DNA of 64,000 bases, taken from Ostrinia nubilalis (taxonomy: Eukaryota > Arthropoda > Insecta > Lepidoptera > Crambidae). Below the pieces are notes generated by a model that made no database searches, had not been told where the DNA came from, and saw only the letters and a program-made list of their open reading frames with translations. Both the position numbers and the translations under genes were made by a program. This document shows, piece by piece, positions 10,552 to 23,200 of this stretch. The stretch is taken from assembly GCF_963855985.1 (NCBI RefSeq), contig NC_087096.1:7130001-7194000 (forward strand), written 5' to 3'. Every line of letters starts with the position of its first letter. Position 1 is the stretch's first letter.

Positions 10552-13500
10552 ATGAGGTTTTGTATTTTTGTGGCCAGTTTTTATTTTTTAAATATTATTG
10601 TCTGTAATGCAAAAACAGATTCAGAAGTGCTCGTCTTGTCTGACGTCATTCGCGCTATGGAAAAGCCCTCAACCGTAGTGGCCACGCTTTGTTGGCAAAC
10701 TAGTAAGAAAAAAACAGCTAAATTTAGAAATGTTCCTGTAGACAATTAGTTTATTAAATTGCTTCAACGACACAATAAAGAACTTTAATACAAGGCTGCC
10801 GAGCGTAATACCAGGCCTGTTCATCTCCGCGAGTTCACATCGAAAACAAAACACGCACGATAGCCCACCTACAGGAGGCGATTCGACAAGGCGTCACATA
10901 CGAGATACGAGCGAGCATTGACACACGCACGCGTACTCTTGTATTATAGAAAAAAATACTGTGTAAAAAATACTGTGCAGTATTTTACTGCCTAAATAAT
11001 AATAAAAACACACAATGTACTTTTTTTAAGTTGCCTGAAGACACTGAGAGGTAAATAAGTGGTTATTGTTATTCATGATAATTCATGCAAATTCATGTAT
11101 TTCTTCCGACATTTTCCGCGATTTGGCACTTCACGTCACACATTAGTTTGCCGAAGTTCGCCGAGCCAGCTATTGTCAATTATTATAGGTGTCAAACAGG
11201 ATACTTTACTTACTAACTTTGCGCTGGTTTTCGTCCAACTATCGGAGTTGCCAACTTTGTGATCTTAAAATACCCTTACATAAATGTATCATATTATTTT
11301 ATGTCGTTCGAGTGCTCATAAAGGCAGTCAACTAAAGTCCATACTGCAACGCACACACAATCCGCACCGTAACGTAAACGCCTTGCCTCGCCGATGACAG
11401 TGCGCGAAGGGCAATGACAGCTCGCAAAACACTGACGTATATCAATGTCTCATGGACTTGGCGTAACTTTAAAATAAACGTACTTGGTACATTACGCACA
11501 CATTTACACGCATTATAAATACATACACGATTTAAGAAAGCAATATAGGCAATCAGCTGACAGGTATTTGTGTGTCTGTGTGTGTGTGCGTGTAGTTGTC
11601 AGCTGATTGCCTATAAATATGTTGTTTTCTTAAATCTTGTATGTAGGTACCTACTCGGCACAAGTCAGGTAGTGACGTCACATGAAAATGTTGCCAGAAT
11701 GAGTACCTACTGACCAAACATTATCTATTTCTTTTTTTTATACATCACCAGGGGTAAGTTAGAAAGAGATAAACAGCTGTTTGTCATTAATTTGTCGAAT
11801 TTTTGTATAGATCTATATTTCCTCTCCACTATTACCTCCATGCCACAAAAGGCGATACGTTGTTGATCCCTTTCCGAGTTGATTTGCCTGCTATATGACC
11901 TGAGCTATGCTTTAAAAAAATGACCCTTAGTCATCTAAGATTTAATTTTGTATGAAGAAGTTTAATAAACACTTAAAATTGTGTTTATAATGCTATCAAT
12001 TAGACATACGTGCCAAAAACTTTTCCTGTCAGCACGTTTTTTTTCTAGCGCGATGATTTCTGCAATGTACCGGTGACCGGTGTATGGCCGCGCATTTACG
12101 TAATTTTTTGGAACTCACTACTTTTTAAATTACATTTTCATTTAGGTAGAACTGTTGCTTAGGCATTATAGATTGCAACAAAACTAGCGCGGGATGGCTA
12201 CTGCCTTCTGTGAATACAATACTTTGTATTCAAATTTTACGCATGTGTTTATGGCAGCTCAGTGAAATGGACGAAAACCGAAGTTAGATAGAAAACCAGC
12301 ACAATGACCCTACTTTCAAAAATTAATATTGCGATTTTATAAATCACTTAAACAACTTTATATTAATTTGCGGTACGAAGTACGCCGGGACAGCTCGTAA
12401 AACAAATTCATTATTTACATATTACTAATTTATCAACTTTGTTCATTGTTAGTTCATTAGTTGTTCGTGTTTCGTTTGGGTTAGACCAAGAGCCGAATGC
12501 AAAAAATAAATGTTACTTAATTATATTAATCCTACAAAAAACGGACGGACGCGACGTGTGCAAGTCTAATAGCCATATACTTGGTTAACTCATTTTAAAA
12601 AGTACACAAAAACGTTCTATGTTCAGACAGACTATATGACGAATCTATAAGGGTTCCGTTTTTGCCATTTGGCTACGGAACCCTAAATACCGTATCAAAA
12701 TCTGTTGCATAGTTTTAAAGATCTAAGCATACATAGGGACAGACAGACAGGAAAGCGACTTTTTTATAATTATTACGTAGTGATGATGGGCATATAGACC
12801 AATCTAAAACAGCCAGGAAATCAAAGAGGCAAACATGATACCTTTGTGATTTTATAGGAATTTTATTGTAAAACACGGTCATATTAAACTTTTATAAAAA
12901 AATCCAGAGGTAAATGTTTTTTTTTCGAGAAAATTTTTTTCTAATCGTGTTTTCGAAAATATCATCCCATCACACATACGTTCTGTAATACATAATATTG
13001 AAAACAGTGCGAAATATCGTCAATTGCAGTTTTCACATACTAAGGGCCCATAATGAAATTAGTATAATGTTTGTTTATGTAATAAAATTTGGTTTGAAAT
13101 ACCTACTGAATTGAATATTTATTTCTTACTAGCTTTTTGGCTTCGCCCACGTGAAATAAATTGTCACAGTTATGTGTGTTATAAAATATTTAGGTGCTAG
13201 CTCTTACACTATATAACTGGCGGCCGCATGTAGCTGCGCGTTGCCGCGAAGAGCAGTGAATGCAAGTGTGGTGCGCTAGATGGCGACACAGTAGCTTCTT
13301 GTAGCAGTCAGCCCTATGGCATCAAGACAGTACCGATCACTGACGTATGTCAACAAAACGGTGCTCGACTCTTAAGACAAGCTAAATTACACCATATTGT
13401 TGATGACATTGAGCATACATTTTTTTGAATACCTTCGCGAAGAAAAACTTCTGTACGTAGTACTTATTATTATTCTGTGGTAATACTTCGGTTGTATTCG

Positions 13501-16500
13501 ATTGTTGCATTTTTACAGATAAAAAGGTCGATTTTTATAATGCAGTTACTTCTATCGACCGTTCTCGTGCTGCTACAGCTCGTTTTGATGATATGAAACA
13601 CGCAAAGAAAGATTATGGTCAAGACCAACACATGTTGTTCGTGGCAGATCTCAAGTGTCCCAATATTTCAGCTTATTTTGATAAGGTGCTACAACTCTAC
13701 ATTATTTAAAAAAATCGCTCTTGATTACCTAATGAGCTGTATCTATTGATTTTTTTCAATGTCTATAAATACGTTGTGGTTTTCACAACCGCAATCTCAG
13801 AGATGTGTTTAGTTACATGATAGTTTTTACGATTTATTATTTTAATTGTAATTTACAGAAAAAAGAAGAACAATATTTATTCAGATCACCATTCCGCTGG
13901 ATCCTAATCAGTTCCAGTGAAAATGATGAAATAGTACCGAATAAAATAGCTCATATTGATCTCTTGCCTGATTCGGAAGTGATTGTGCTACGGCAAATAG
14001 AGGCTGACACTTACGATCTTCATTTCAGTAAGTTGCTAGATGAAATATTGTGTTACTACATTAACAATTATTATGTAGAGTAAGATAGGGCAAATATGTA
14101 ACGTGCGCTCTGCAACGTTGCGTAGTAAGTAGTTAACTAACATGGGCTAATGATCAATGAATCAATAATTAAATTCTGTAGTTCTCTTGTTGTGAATAGT
14201 ACTTTTGATGTCACTCCAAAGGCTCAATATTCTAGCTATAGCACTAAAACATATGTATTTGTGTTTAGATAATCATTTTTTGTGTATCGGAGTCAGAAAC
14301 TCTATAAATTGATAGAGTTAATTAATGAATTACTTACTAATATTGTTGTTATGACCTAAACAAACCTATACTTTATGTTTTAGTTTACAAAATAAGTCCT
14401 AACAGTGACTGGCGCACTCAATTCTATGGGAGTTGGAACCTTGAACAGCGGTTTGTCAAAACCAATCAGCAATTGGTTGAATCGACGGCACTACAAAGAT
14501 TGGACTTGCTTGGTTTCCAGATGAGCATTTGCTATGTTCTGACCGACAACGATAGCATCAACCACCTCACTGATGAAGTGTGAGTTGAAGAAAGTAATTA
14601 GGACGATAAATGTAAAAAAAATGTCATTAATGTCGGATATTCAGTTTAAATTCATCGTTAGGTTATGTCGTAGCGTAGCCAAAGGCATATGGATGTCTCT
14701 ACTATCGTGTATGAGTTGACAAAATGAGGCTACAGTGGCAAAATCATCGTACTCGTATTCGTTAAGAGACTCTAATTAAATTTTTCAATTTGTGTGTCCC
14801 ATCAAACTTGGATCTCCCGTTCAAGAGTGTCGAAATCACTAGACCAAGGAATGGTTTCACTACTTCTTTCTTTGCTTTGAAATATGAATCAAATGTTTAT
14901 TTCATTACTCTAAAAATATTTATACCTACATCTAGTTCCCAATTTTATTTTACAACGTCATTTCTAGAAACGACCACATAGACACCATCACAAAAGTGAA
15001 CTTCCCGACCACAAATCACCTGCTGGATTTCTTGAACGCCTCTAGGAAGTACATCTTCGCTGAGACATGGGGCTACCGAGTAAATGGGTCGTGGAACGGA
15101 ATGACTGGGTACCTCTTGAGGGAGGAGGTTGAGATTGGAGGTAGAACTTAGTTATTTTGTGATTGAAGACTAGTAAAATGTATGTAGCAGCATTACGAAA
15201 TATATGAACACTTATATTACCTACCTACGAGTACTTAACTTCGTTAACACTAGAGTACACGCGCGGACTACTATAGTAGACCAGGGTAACATTTTACGCT
15301 ATAACTTTTTGAAAACTTGCGCCAGAGAGCTGGCATTCCAGGAAAGCCTCGTTTACTAAATTTGTCAGAAAGCCAGTAAAGCTTAGGTCGCTAGATTCTG
15401 CGCACTTTTCTAAAATTGGCCGTCAAAACTGCGGGTCTACTCAAAAGCCCGAAATCACTCGACAAAAAAATTATGAAAGACTTGCAAGAAATGGATTTAC
15501 TCCGTGTACCAGGCAGTAGAAAGTCATGAATACTATGACAGATAAAAAACTAATCATATTTTTTCAGTAATTTTTTTTTTTGTTAACATTGGTCTCAGAG
15601 TGCAATTTTGGTCCAAAAAATTTACAACTTTTAAATCTGTTTATAATGTTTGATCCCAAATAGTTATATAAAGAAACTTTGTTTATAAAGTAACTATAAT
15701 AAACACTTTTATCATTTACATATTAATTCTATTCATAAATTGCTTACAAACTGATTTACAGTGATTTTAAATTGGCTTACCAGAGTAGGCCGCGCGTGTA
15801 TTCGTGTAAAAAAGGGGCGCGTGTACTGCAGTGTTAAGAAAATAAAGAAAAGATTAAAACTGAATTCAGGAGAATCAACACACTATTCTAACTGCATTTG
15901 GGTTTAAAATGCTTAAGTGAAGAACGATATACAGGGTGAAATTTAAATCGTTAGCATTCTTGTGAAACAAGACTCTGCTACGTGGGCTACGTTATACAGA
16001 GTACATTCCCCAAATATGAGACTGCCTTTTTAACACAGTGAAACTACTATTTCTTGGAAATAAAGTTAGAATCGCTTTTCTTTTCTTCACAAAATATAAA
16101 CTCGATTTCAAAAGACTCCTTTAATCAATTTTCGTTCCTCCTCAATTTTCCAGGATCACCCATGTTCTTCACTTCAGAAAGAATATCGGTCGTGGACTAC
16201 ATAGCTAGCCCCACTCCCACTCGTTCGAAGTTCGTATTTCAGCAGCCCAAGTTGTCCTATGAGAACAATCTGTTTTTACTGTCTTTTCGTACATCTGTAT
16301 GGTACAGTAGCACTGGGTTGATTTTCTTGTTATTGCTGGCACTTTTTGCTGTGGCTGTATGGGAGTGGAAGAAAAATTCGCACCATATTTATGTAAGTTT
16401 AAATAAGAGTCAAGCTTGTTTAGCCTTACTATGTGTATAATGATTACAAAGAAGAATATACCAATTCAAATCTCAGTGAGAGTGTTTGAGAACCTCTATC

Positions 16501-19500
16501 ATATGGATTCATAGCTCCTTATAAAATTTATTAGAGAACTATCGGAAATATTAATATTATTATTACAACTTGTATCAGTTACTACTGAGGAAAATCAACC
16601 CCTATTGCTATGCCTTAGTTTACAAAATATACTGGTGTGAGCTAGACAGTTTTTAAAACCACATTTTATATCTAGACGTTTTAATCATTGTATCTCACAA
16701 TAATATTGTAAGCGTAACAAGTTGATCATCCTCATCTAAGTAACCATCGGAAGGAATTGAAGCGATAATTACACCTAATTAACTATTATTAAGACATTTT
16801 CCTATTATCTTTGTCAGAGGAAACAAGATTCTGGTATTCTGAGGGCTAACTTCATCGACGTAATAATTCTGATATTTGGTGCCATCTGCCAACAAGGAAG
16901 CCCCGTAGAACTAAAAGGTAATTTATGAAAATTAAGGAAAATTAAAAAAAAACACGTCCGTCCGTCACGGGTCACATGTGGACGTGTATGGAATTAATAT
17001 TGGCACATTAAAATTTTGCTTAATATGCTTGTGATGTCGTATATTTACCTGTAGGCCATCCTAGACCAGCTGGTATGGAGTTCTTCTTTTCAGTTATCAA
17101 TCAATATTTATATGCATTGTTATAATGTATTATGTACATATTCTACTGCCATTTATTTAATTACAATAAGGCACTTGTCGAAGAATTTAATTTTGAGCTG
17201 GACCAGAGTAGTACAGTACAGATATTTTTCGTCTACATTTGACAGCAGTCTATTTATTTCAGGATCACTAGGCCGTGTGGTGATGCTAATCCTGTTCCTG
17301 GCTTTGATGTTCCTCTACACTTCATATTCAGCCAACATCGTCGCGCTGCTGCAGTCCAGCTCTTCGCAGATCAGAACGCTGGATGACCTCCTGCATTCCA
17401 GGCTGAAATTCGGCGTTCATGATACCGTGTTCAATAGATACTATTTCTCGGTAAGTCATATTTATGAACGACAACATAAAATATCAAAGTACATTGTGGC
17501 ATCTTCAACATCATTATTTTAGTCTCCAAGGAAGAATTTACCAAAGGCTAGTAACTATGGAAGACTAGCTTTTGCCCGCGGCATCACCCGCGTGAAATTT
17601 AGTTTGTCACAGATCGTCATAAATTATAGCCTATATTATTATGTTATTCTGGGTTATAAACAATAATACCTACTGTAAAGTTTCATCAAAATCTGTTCAG
17701 TAGTTTTTGCGTGAAAGAGTAACAAACATCCAGACATCCAAACTTTCGCATTTATAATATTAGTAGGATTTGAGTTTGGAGGAAAAAAGCTTATTTTGAA
17801 ATGGAACTGCGTGGTAAAGTCCCTTGAGTAAGTCACATGCTCGGTCATGATTTCTTTCTTTTTTGTGGAAAACAAGGCAGGTATTTGACCGCATTCGCAC
17901 CTGGTGTTAAGTGAGGTCACAAAATAAGATGCACTCTAGGATGGTACATAATAATATCTGCCCTGTAAGTGCCTATTCACTCTCGCCTTAAAAAGACCCG
18001 GATTATAGTGTTCGGGAAATACAGCAGCAGGCAGCGAATTCCAGTCCCTAGCTGTTCGCATTATAAAAGAAAATTTCATGAGTAAGATTTAGATTCAGAG
18101 CCTGATTTTGTCAGAAAAAAGACTTTGTGTAAATCTTATCACAGCGTAATAAGGGTGCTGCAAATTGTACGTCTTACTTTTAATCAGGTTCCTTCATCAT
18201 CGGGATTTATGTAGGTGACAGTGTGATTATGAATGTTGTTTTAGTTTGATCTATATTAAATTAACGAGCTAGTAAACACTCCTTTTCTATTTTATTAGAA
18301 ACCATCTTGTCAAGATGTATTTAATTGACTTCACATGTTATCCTACCGTAATTTTGTCGCTGCGTTTATGTCTATTAAAGTTAGTTTCTCTTCTTATTTA
18401 AATAGATACCTTCGCTTAATTAATTGTAACTATCGAAGTGTAATCTTAATCCAATCTACAATTTGCTTAGACGGCAACAGAGCCCGTCAGAAAGGCTATC
18501 TATGAGAAGAAAGTTGCTCCGCCCGGCACTACCCCTCGATTTATGTCCATGGAGGAAGGCGTGAAGAAAATGAGAAAGGTAATAAATCATTTCTGAACAT
18601 GCGTAAGCGCAGATACGATTTAGATCTATCGGCAATTATAAACAAAAACATACTATTTTCCTACATGTGAGTAGGCACTAAAAATCTTTAGACCCATTGA
18701 TCGTAAATAGCCCGAAGGTAAACTGGATGAGAATGCCTTATGGCATTAAGTTCGCCTAGTGTTAAAATGTTAGAATTGAAGTATAAATAAAGAAATAAAT
18801 AAAACTATTTTTATTTCTCAGGGATTATTCGCGTTTCACATGGAAACTGGAGTGGGTTACAAGTTCGTAGGAAAATATTTTAACGAAGGCGAAAAATGTG
18901 GACTGCGCGAGATACAGTACCTCCAAGTGATCGATCCGTGGCTGGCGGTCAGGAAGAACACACCTTATAGGGAGATGTTTAAGATCGGGTAAGATTTTTC
19001 TTTTAATCCCAGTAGGTCAGAATAATCGCAACTCAATTTTGTATACCCATTCTTATAAGATACACCATACAAGAATGCGTGATTAATTCAGTGAACTGTT
19101 CCTGAATCATAAAATGTACCTACTATTTCTATTTATTTATATTAACCGGCAGACAGTGGTGACTTGAGCTTGTTGCGTCGCTTCTTCTCAGCACTTGCCA
19201 AAATGATGGTCTCGAAGCGCTGCTGGTAGGGTAAAAAAATTATGAGACATGTAAAGGCTCCTTATGAGCAAAATATTTGACAATTTGTAAGTACTATTTA
19301 TTAGTCTAACTAAACAAATAAAGTTTTGACTTGAAATCAATTCCCACCAGGTGGACCGACAATCTGGTGAAGGTCGCGGAAGGTACCTGGATGCGGGCAG
19401 CGTAGGATGGTCGTTGTGGAAATCCTTGGTGTAGGCCTTTGTACAGCAGTGGATCTTCAGATAAGCCACAAGATATAGACACAACAAATTGTCTCTACCA

Positions 19501-19958
19501 ATTTCGGATGACTTTTTTTACATTCCGAATCCCACTGGATCTTATGGATTTTATGGATCTTGATCTAACTACAGAAATGTACAAACAAATCGGCAACTGT
19601 GATGGCCATTACTGCATTCGCTTTGTACAGTGTACAATGTACTGATACTACTGATCGTTGTATGGCGCCATTGAGTAATGAATTTCTTTTGTTTTATCAC
19701 TCCAGAATGAAACGCATCCAAGAACATGGTCTTCAAGCCAGGGAGAACCGGCTGCTATACGAAAAGCGACCTAAATGCTCCGGCCGAGAATCCAACTTTG
19801 TTTCAGTCAGCATGGTTGACTGCTACCCGGCGTTGCTAATATTGTCTTACGGGAGTCTCGTGTCTTTAACTCTTTTGATATTTGAATTTCTTTATCATAA
19901 AAGAGAAACAATAATTCACAAATTAAAACATTCTAATACACATTCACATTCAATGTAG
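10552..19958 (+). CDS. Ir75: Ionotropic receptor, IR75 clade, tandem copy 1 (11 exons, 636 aa)
   Basis: Exons: 10552-10702, 13519-13685, 13859-14027, 14384-14579, 14968-15140, 16154-16392, 16818-16917, 17263-17450, 18471-18578, 18822-18988, 19706-19958. The phases close exactly. The start has a strong context (CCCACCATG) and a signal peptide (residues ~1-20). The ligand-binding S1 half (~285-335) keeps the glutamate-receptor arginine (R295 in TSERISVVDY). M1 is at ~338-357, the pore loop has FGAICQQGS, and M2 is at ~401-428 with YTSYSANIVALL. S2 has T464 (ATEPVRKAIY) and E505 (FAFHMETGVGY). M3 is at ~594-616. IR75 receptors are odorant-sensing (often acid) subunits in dendritic cilia and normally need an IR8a-type co-receptor (family knowledge). 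AATAAA is at 19,984. The exon 2 donor (AAG|GTGCTA) is the weakest junction. Which lepidopteran IR75 subtype this is cannot be settled here. Confidence 0.92.
10810..11170 (-). repeat. Right arm (inner part) of the large inverted repeat
   Basis: Reverse complement of 9,083-9,149 plus 9,301-9,610, lacking the retrocopy that interrupts the left arm, so it preserves the empty site. It lies inside intron 1 of the first receptor gene. Confidence 0.75.
11171..13309. other. Intron 1 sequence separating the two parts of the right arm
   Basis: About 2.1 kb, AT-rich, without an exon. It contains a short palindrome at 11,519-11,647, a small hairpin 'agggttccg...cggaaccct' near 12,650-12,685 that is common in lepidopteran repeats, and a degraded Helitron end at about 13,131-13,185. 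It probably represents later insertions into the right arm. Confidence 0.55.
11519..11647. repeat. Palindromic repeat with (TG)n loop
   Basis: The arms contain GCAATCAGCTGACA and its complement, extending outwards through 'tacatacacgatttaagaaa' against a diverged complement. The loop is a TG-rich microsatellite. It looks like a small foldback element, with ends not precisely defined. Confidence 0.6.
13310..13485 (-). repeat. Right arm (outer part) of the large inverted repeat
   Basis: Reverse complement of 8,920-9,085, including 'tcagccctat', 'gacattgagcatac' and 'ctgtacgtagtactt'. It ends about 30 bases before exon 2 of the first receptor gene. Confidence 0.7.
15248..15833. mobile_element. 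TTAA-flanked MITE in intron 5 of receptor 1
   Basis: TTAA target duplications (15,244-15,247 and 15,834-15,837) flank inverted ends CACTAGAGTACACGCG and CGCGTGTACTGCAGTG, which are imperfect by a few bases. TTAA specificity suggests a piggyBac-type non-autonomous element. 586 bp, no transposase. Confidence 0.75.
17565..17768 (-). mobile_element. Lep1-type Helitron (non-autonomous)
   Basis: Read on the minus strand it starts TCCTACTAATATTATAAATG and ends in a hairpin-like GC-rich segment before CTAG, the Helitron terminal signature (5' TC, 3' CTRR). No target duplication. It lies in intron 8 of the first receptor gene. Confidence 0.7.
17815..18130 (+). repeat. LINE 3'-region fragment
   Basis: Contains 'caggtatttgaccgcattcgcacc', 'gtgcctattcactctcgcc' and 'gcgaattccagtccctagc', strings recurring in lepidopteran LINE 3' regions. 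A shorter related piece is at 24,430-24,480. Non-coding, inside intron 8 of receptor 1. Confidence 0.5.
18716..18806 (+). repeat. RTE-like LINE 3'-end fragment
   Basis: Contains 'ctggatgagaatgccttatggcattaagttcgcc' followed by an (AAATAA)-type tail, resembling the short 3' end of RTE LINEs. A related piece lies at 30,000-30,075. It ends 15 bases before the acceptor of exon 10 of receptor 1. Confidence 0.5.
19036..19342 (+). repeat. CR1-like LINE 3'-end fragment, copy 1
   Basis: Closely matches 23,310-23,600: 'gtatacccattcttataagatacaccatacaagaatgc', 'aaccggcagacagtggtgac' and 'gtctcgaagcgctg', ending in AAATAAAG and a TTGACTT tail. It is the terminal piece of a 5'-truncated non-LTR retrotransposon in intron 10 of receptor 1. 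Confidence 0.7.
19349..19460 (+). repeat. RTE-like LINE 3'-coding fragment
   Basis: 'aggtggaccgacaatctggtgaaggtcgcggaaggtacctggatgcgggc' and 'gcagtggatcttcagat' match the same segment at 36,944-37,117. This is the end of an RTE-type reverse transcriptase ORF and its tail, degraded. Confidence 0.55.
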
Positions 19959-20267
19959 AGATTTTTGTTTGTAGTTGCTTCTAAATAAAGCATTGCATAA
20001 GTGCGTTATTTAAAAATGTATAACGTTTCGCTGTCTGGTGCAATTAAAGGAACCCACCCATGTGATTAGCGAGAAAACACCATGCCACTTAAAGCATATG
20101 TATCGTATAATTATGCACAAGCTCTACTGTAACCAGCAATTAGTAGCTACCTAGTTAGACACATTAGCAAATAGACGTATGACAACAATTAAACCTGAAT
20201 TTAAATGCTGTGTTTCACCACCACATGACGTTTGGTTCGCACTTGAATTATCCAATAAAGAATTGAG
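19959..20267. other. Spacer between the tandem receptors (309 bp)
   Basis: Holds the polyadenylation signal of receptor 1 (AATAAA, 19,984-19,989) and, necessarily, the proximal promoter of receptor 2. No clear TATA or initiator is placed next to a defined start. The compact spacing suggests that receptor 2's proximal control region is short, or shared with or embedded in the receptor 1 tail. Confidence 0.6.
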
Positions 20268-23200
20268 ATGAATCTCCGTGATTTATTACTGGTTTTTATA
20301 TTGGTTTATTTTGTTTGTACTTTTACCAAATCTAGCAATGAAATTAGTATGATTACGGATTTGATCCAATCTTCTGATAAATTAACTTCAGTGGTAGCTC
20401 ATGCCTGTTGGAAACCATGTAAGTACCACTTAATCTTACCGAACTTGTTAACACCGGTTCAAACTGGATTCTGCTGTTACGAGATAAGGTGTAATGACAA
20501 AGTGTGTTACCATTACTATGTCTAGCAATTAGTAAAGAAAAGGCTAATGTAATCAAGAACGATTTCAGCTAAACAAATTCAATTAGCGTCTCGATTGGGC
20601 AACAAGACCAGACCAATGACAGTACGCTTCGTGAATAAGAACTGGGCAGGTATAGTGGAACCTTACCACAGGGAACGCCTGCTGATAGTAGCTGATCTGA
20701 ACTGCCCTACTACAAAAGTTTTCTTCAAGTTGGTAAGTATCCACAGCTTCTTTGAATATAATTTTGCGTCATCTCAATTTGCAACTTTTGCAAACATAGA
20801 CCGACTCTTCTTGGTACTAGCATGAAACTAAGCAAGCCTGGATAAAAAATCAGGTAGGTACCTACTGAAAAAGAGTTACAGATTGAGAGTTAGCTTTAAA
20901 TCATTGATTGAGAGTTTCCGGAGGTAGGTAATTATAAAATTACAAATGTTATCGAATTTCAGAAAGTTGACCAGCACTTTCAAGTTGACTCTAATTTTTT
21001 TACCAGCATTATCTATAGAGAGTATTAAACTGTATTTTCACATTCATGTCATTTCCTGTTGATGTTCCTGTTCAGGCAAATGCTACAAAAAAGTTCAGCT
21101 TTCCATACCGCTGGATTGTGATTGGAAAAGCTGTAAATGAGAGCATGGCTATTACTTCGGATTTTCGCGACATGCCTCTGCTACCGGACTCTGATGTTAT
21201 TATTGCACAGAGGAATGACAACAACTCTTTTATTATAACTACGAGTAAGTCAGTAGTGAGCTTTAGAATTACACATATTCTTTAATGATAGGTCTGGTAC
21301 TTGTACAGTTAACACATTATCTTTGTTGATACCATAAATGTACTACTTTACAACATCCTTTACGTTTTAGCTTACAAGATACAAATCAAAGGTAAATGGA
21401 TAGTTGAACAATTTGGTATATGGACATCTGCTAATGGGCTTAAGAAATTTGAAGCTGTTAAACACCCTATATCAACAAGAAGAAAGAACTTTCAAAGGGC
21501 ACCTATTAAGACGGCTATGGTGATTCTGGATAATAGAACAATATCCAACCCTTACGATCTAAGGTAAATATAAGAATCCCATAGGTACTTGTGTATGGGA
21601 ATGCCTAAGAAACACCAGTAAATGGATAAAGCCTGATGTTGATGATGATCTGAAGTAGAGAGAGATCTTTGAAATACTTACATACAAAATGTTACAATTT
21701 CCTTCTTCTTCTTTCAGTGATATCCTAACTGATACAGTATCCAAGAGTAGCTTTCGTCAAACAGACCCTATATTTGGATACCTCAATGCTTCTAGAACAT
21801 TGATCTACAGCCCTACTTGGGGCTACTACAGAAACGGGAGCTATGGTGGAATGATTGCCGATATGACCATTGGCGATGCTGAACTAGCAGGTAGATAAAC
21901 AAGCAGAAGTATAATCCCAACTAATATTATAAATGCGAAAGTAACTCTGTCTGTCTGTCTGTCTGTTACGCTTTCCCGCTTAAACCTCGCAACCGATTTT
22001 GATGAAATTTGGCATAGAGATAGTTTGAGTCCCGGGAAAGAACATAGGATAGTTTTTATCCCGGTTTTTGAAACAGGGACGCGCGCGATAAAGTTTTTCT
22101 GTGACAGACAAAATTCCACGCGGGCGAAGCCGCGGGCGGAAAGCTAGTTATTTATAATTTTATATCAATTAGCAGTCTCAGATTAAAACAAGATGAGATA
22201 TCTTTTGAATGATGTAGAGGCGTCTTGATTCAGATTTTTCTTGATCTTTGTTGTTGAAATAATCATAATGATGATTCCCGTCATTTCTTGTTCCAAATAA
22301 AGTCTACCACACTGGTAAATGTTACCATTAAGATGACACAATTATCTGCTAGCTTTCAATGACTTGTTTTTGACCAGGAACGGTGCTAATAGCTACTCAA
22401 GACCGCATGGAAGTGGTAGAATACCTATCCTGTCCTACCCCTATATCGATAAAGTTCGTATTCCGCCAGCCTCCCTTGTCCTACCAGAACAATCTGTTCC
22501 TATTGCCTTTCAAAAGTACTGTGTGGTACTGCATTGGTGCTTTTGTCTTGGTATTGGCTTTTATCCTTTACATCAACGCTTTGTGGGAGAACAAGAAGTT
22601 GGAATCAAGTGAACAGGTATGGATGTTCCTTTTAATTGTATTCTATTTATTCAACAAAATATTAATGAATTCAATAAGAAAAGTGATATTCACCAAATTA
22701 ACACTAGAAATAAAAATAAATTGGCTATACCCGCTTTCAGACTTAATAAAGTGTTTGCCACTTTTATGGGACAAGGTATCCATTTTTATAACAAAGTCCC
22801 TGATAAATATAAAGAGCTACCGTATAATAAATTTAAAGGTATAGTTAAAGATCACATGCTTAAAAAAGCCTATTATACAACTCGAGATTTTCTTAATGAT
22901 AAGTCATCCTGGGAGTAGGATTATGGTCCTCTCATGCTCGCACTAAAAATAATTAAAATGGAAAGTAATGTACAAACTAATAATAATTTCTCAAATGTTA
23001 TAGTGTCATGCTTCTCAATCTGGACTGTTACTTAGCTTTATTATTAGTTTTTTTTAAAGAGATAACTTGGAATTGTCATTCTCACTAAAATGTCTCTGGG
23101 GTGGTGGCGTAGTGAGGCGGGTCGTTACATTCCCTCTAATATGGTCGAGTGAAGCGATGGCTGGTTCACTCGTCATGTCTGTGAACAGGCGCTGCTTTCG

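Noticed and set aside
22619..22918. Possible extra receptor exon or independent small gene in intron 6 of receptor 2
   Set aside because: The residues match the end of LINE reverse transcriptases, and the 3' UTR matches another LINE fragment at 19,036.
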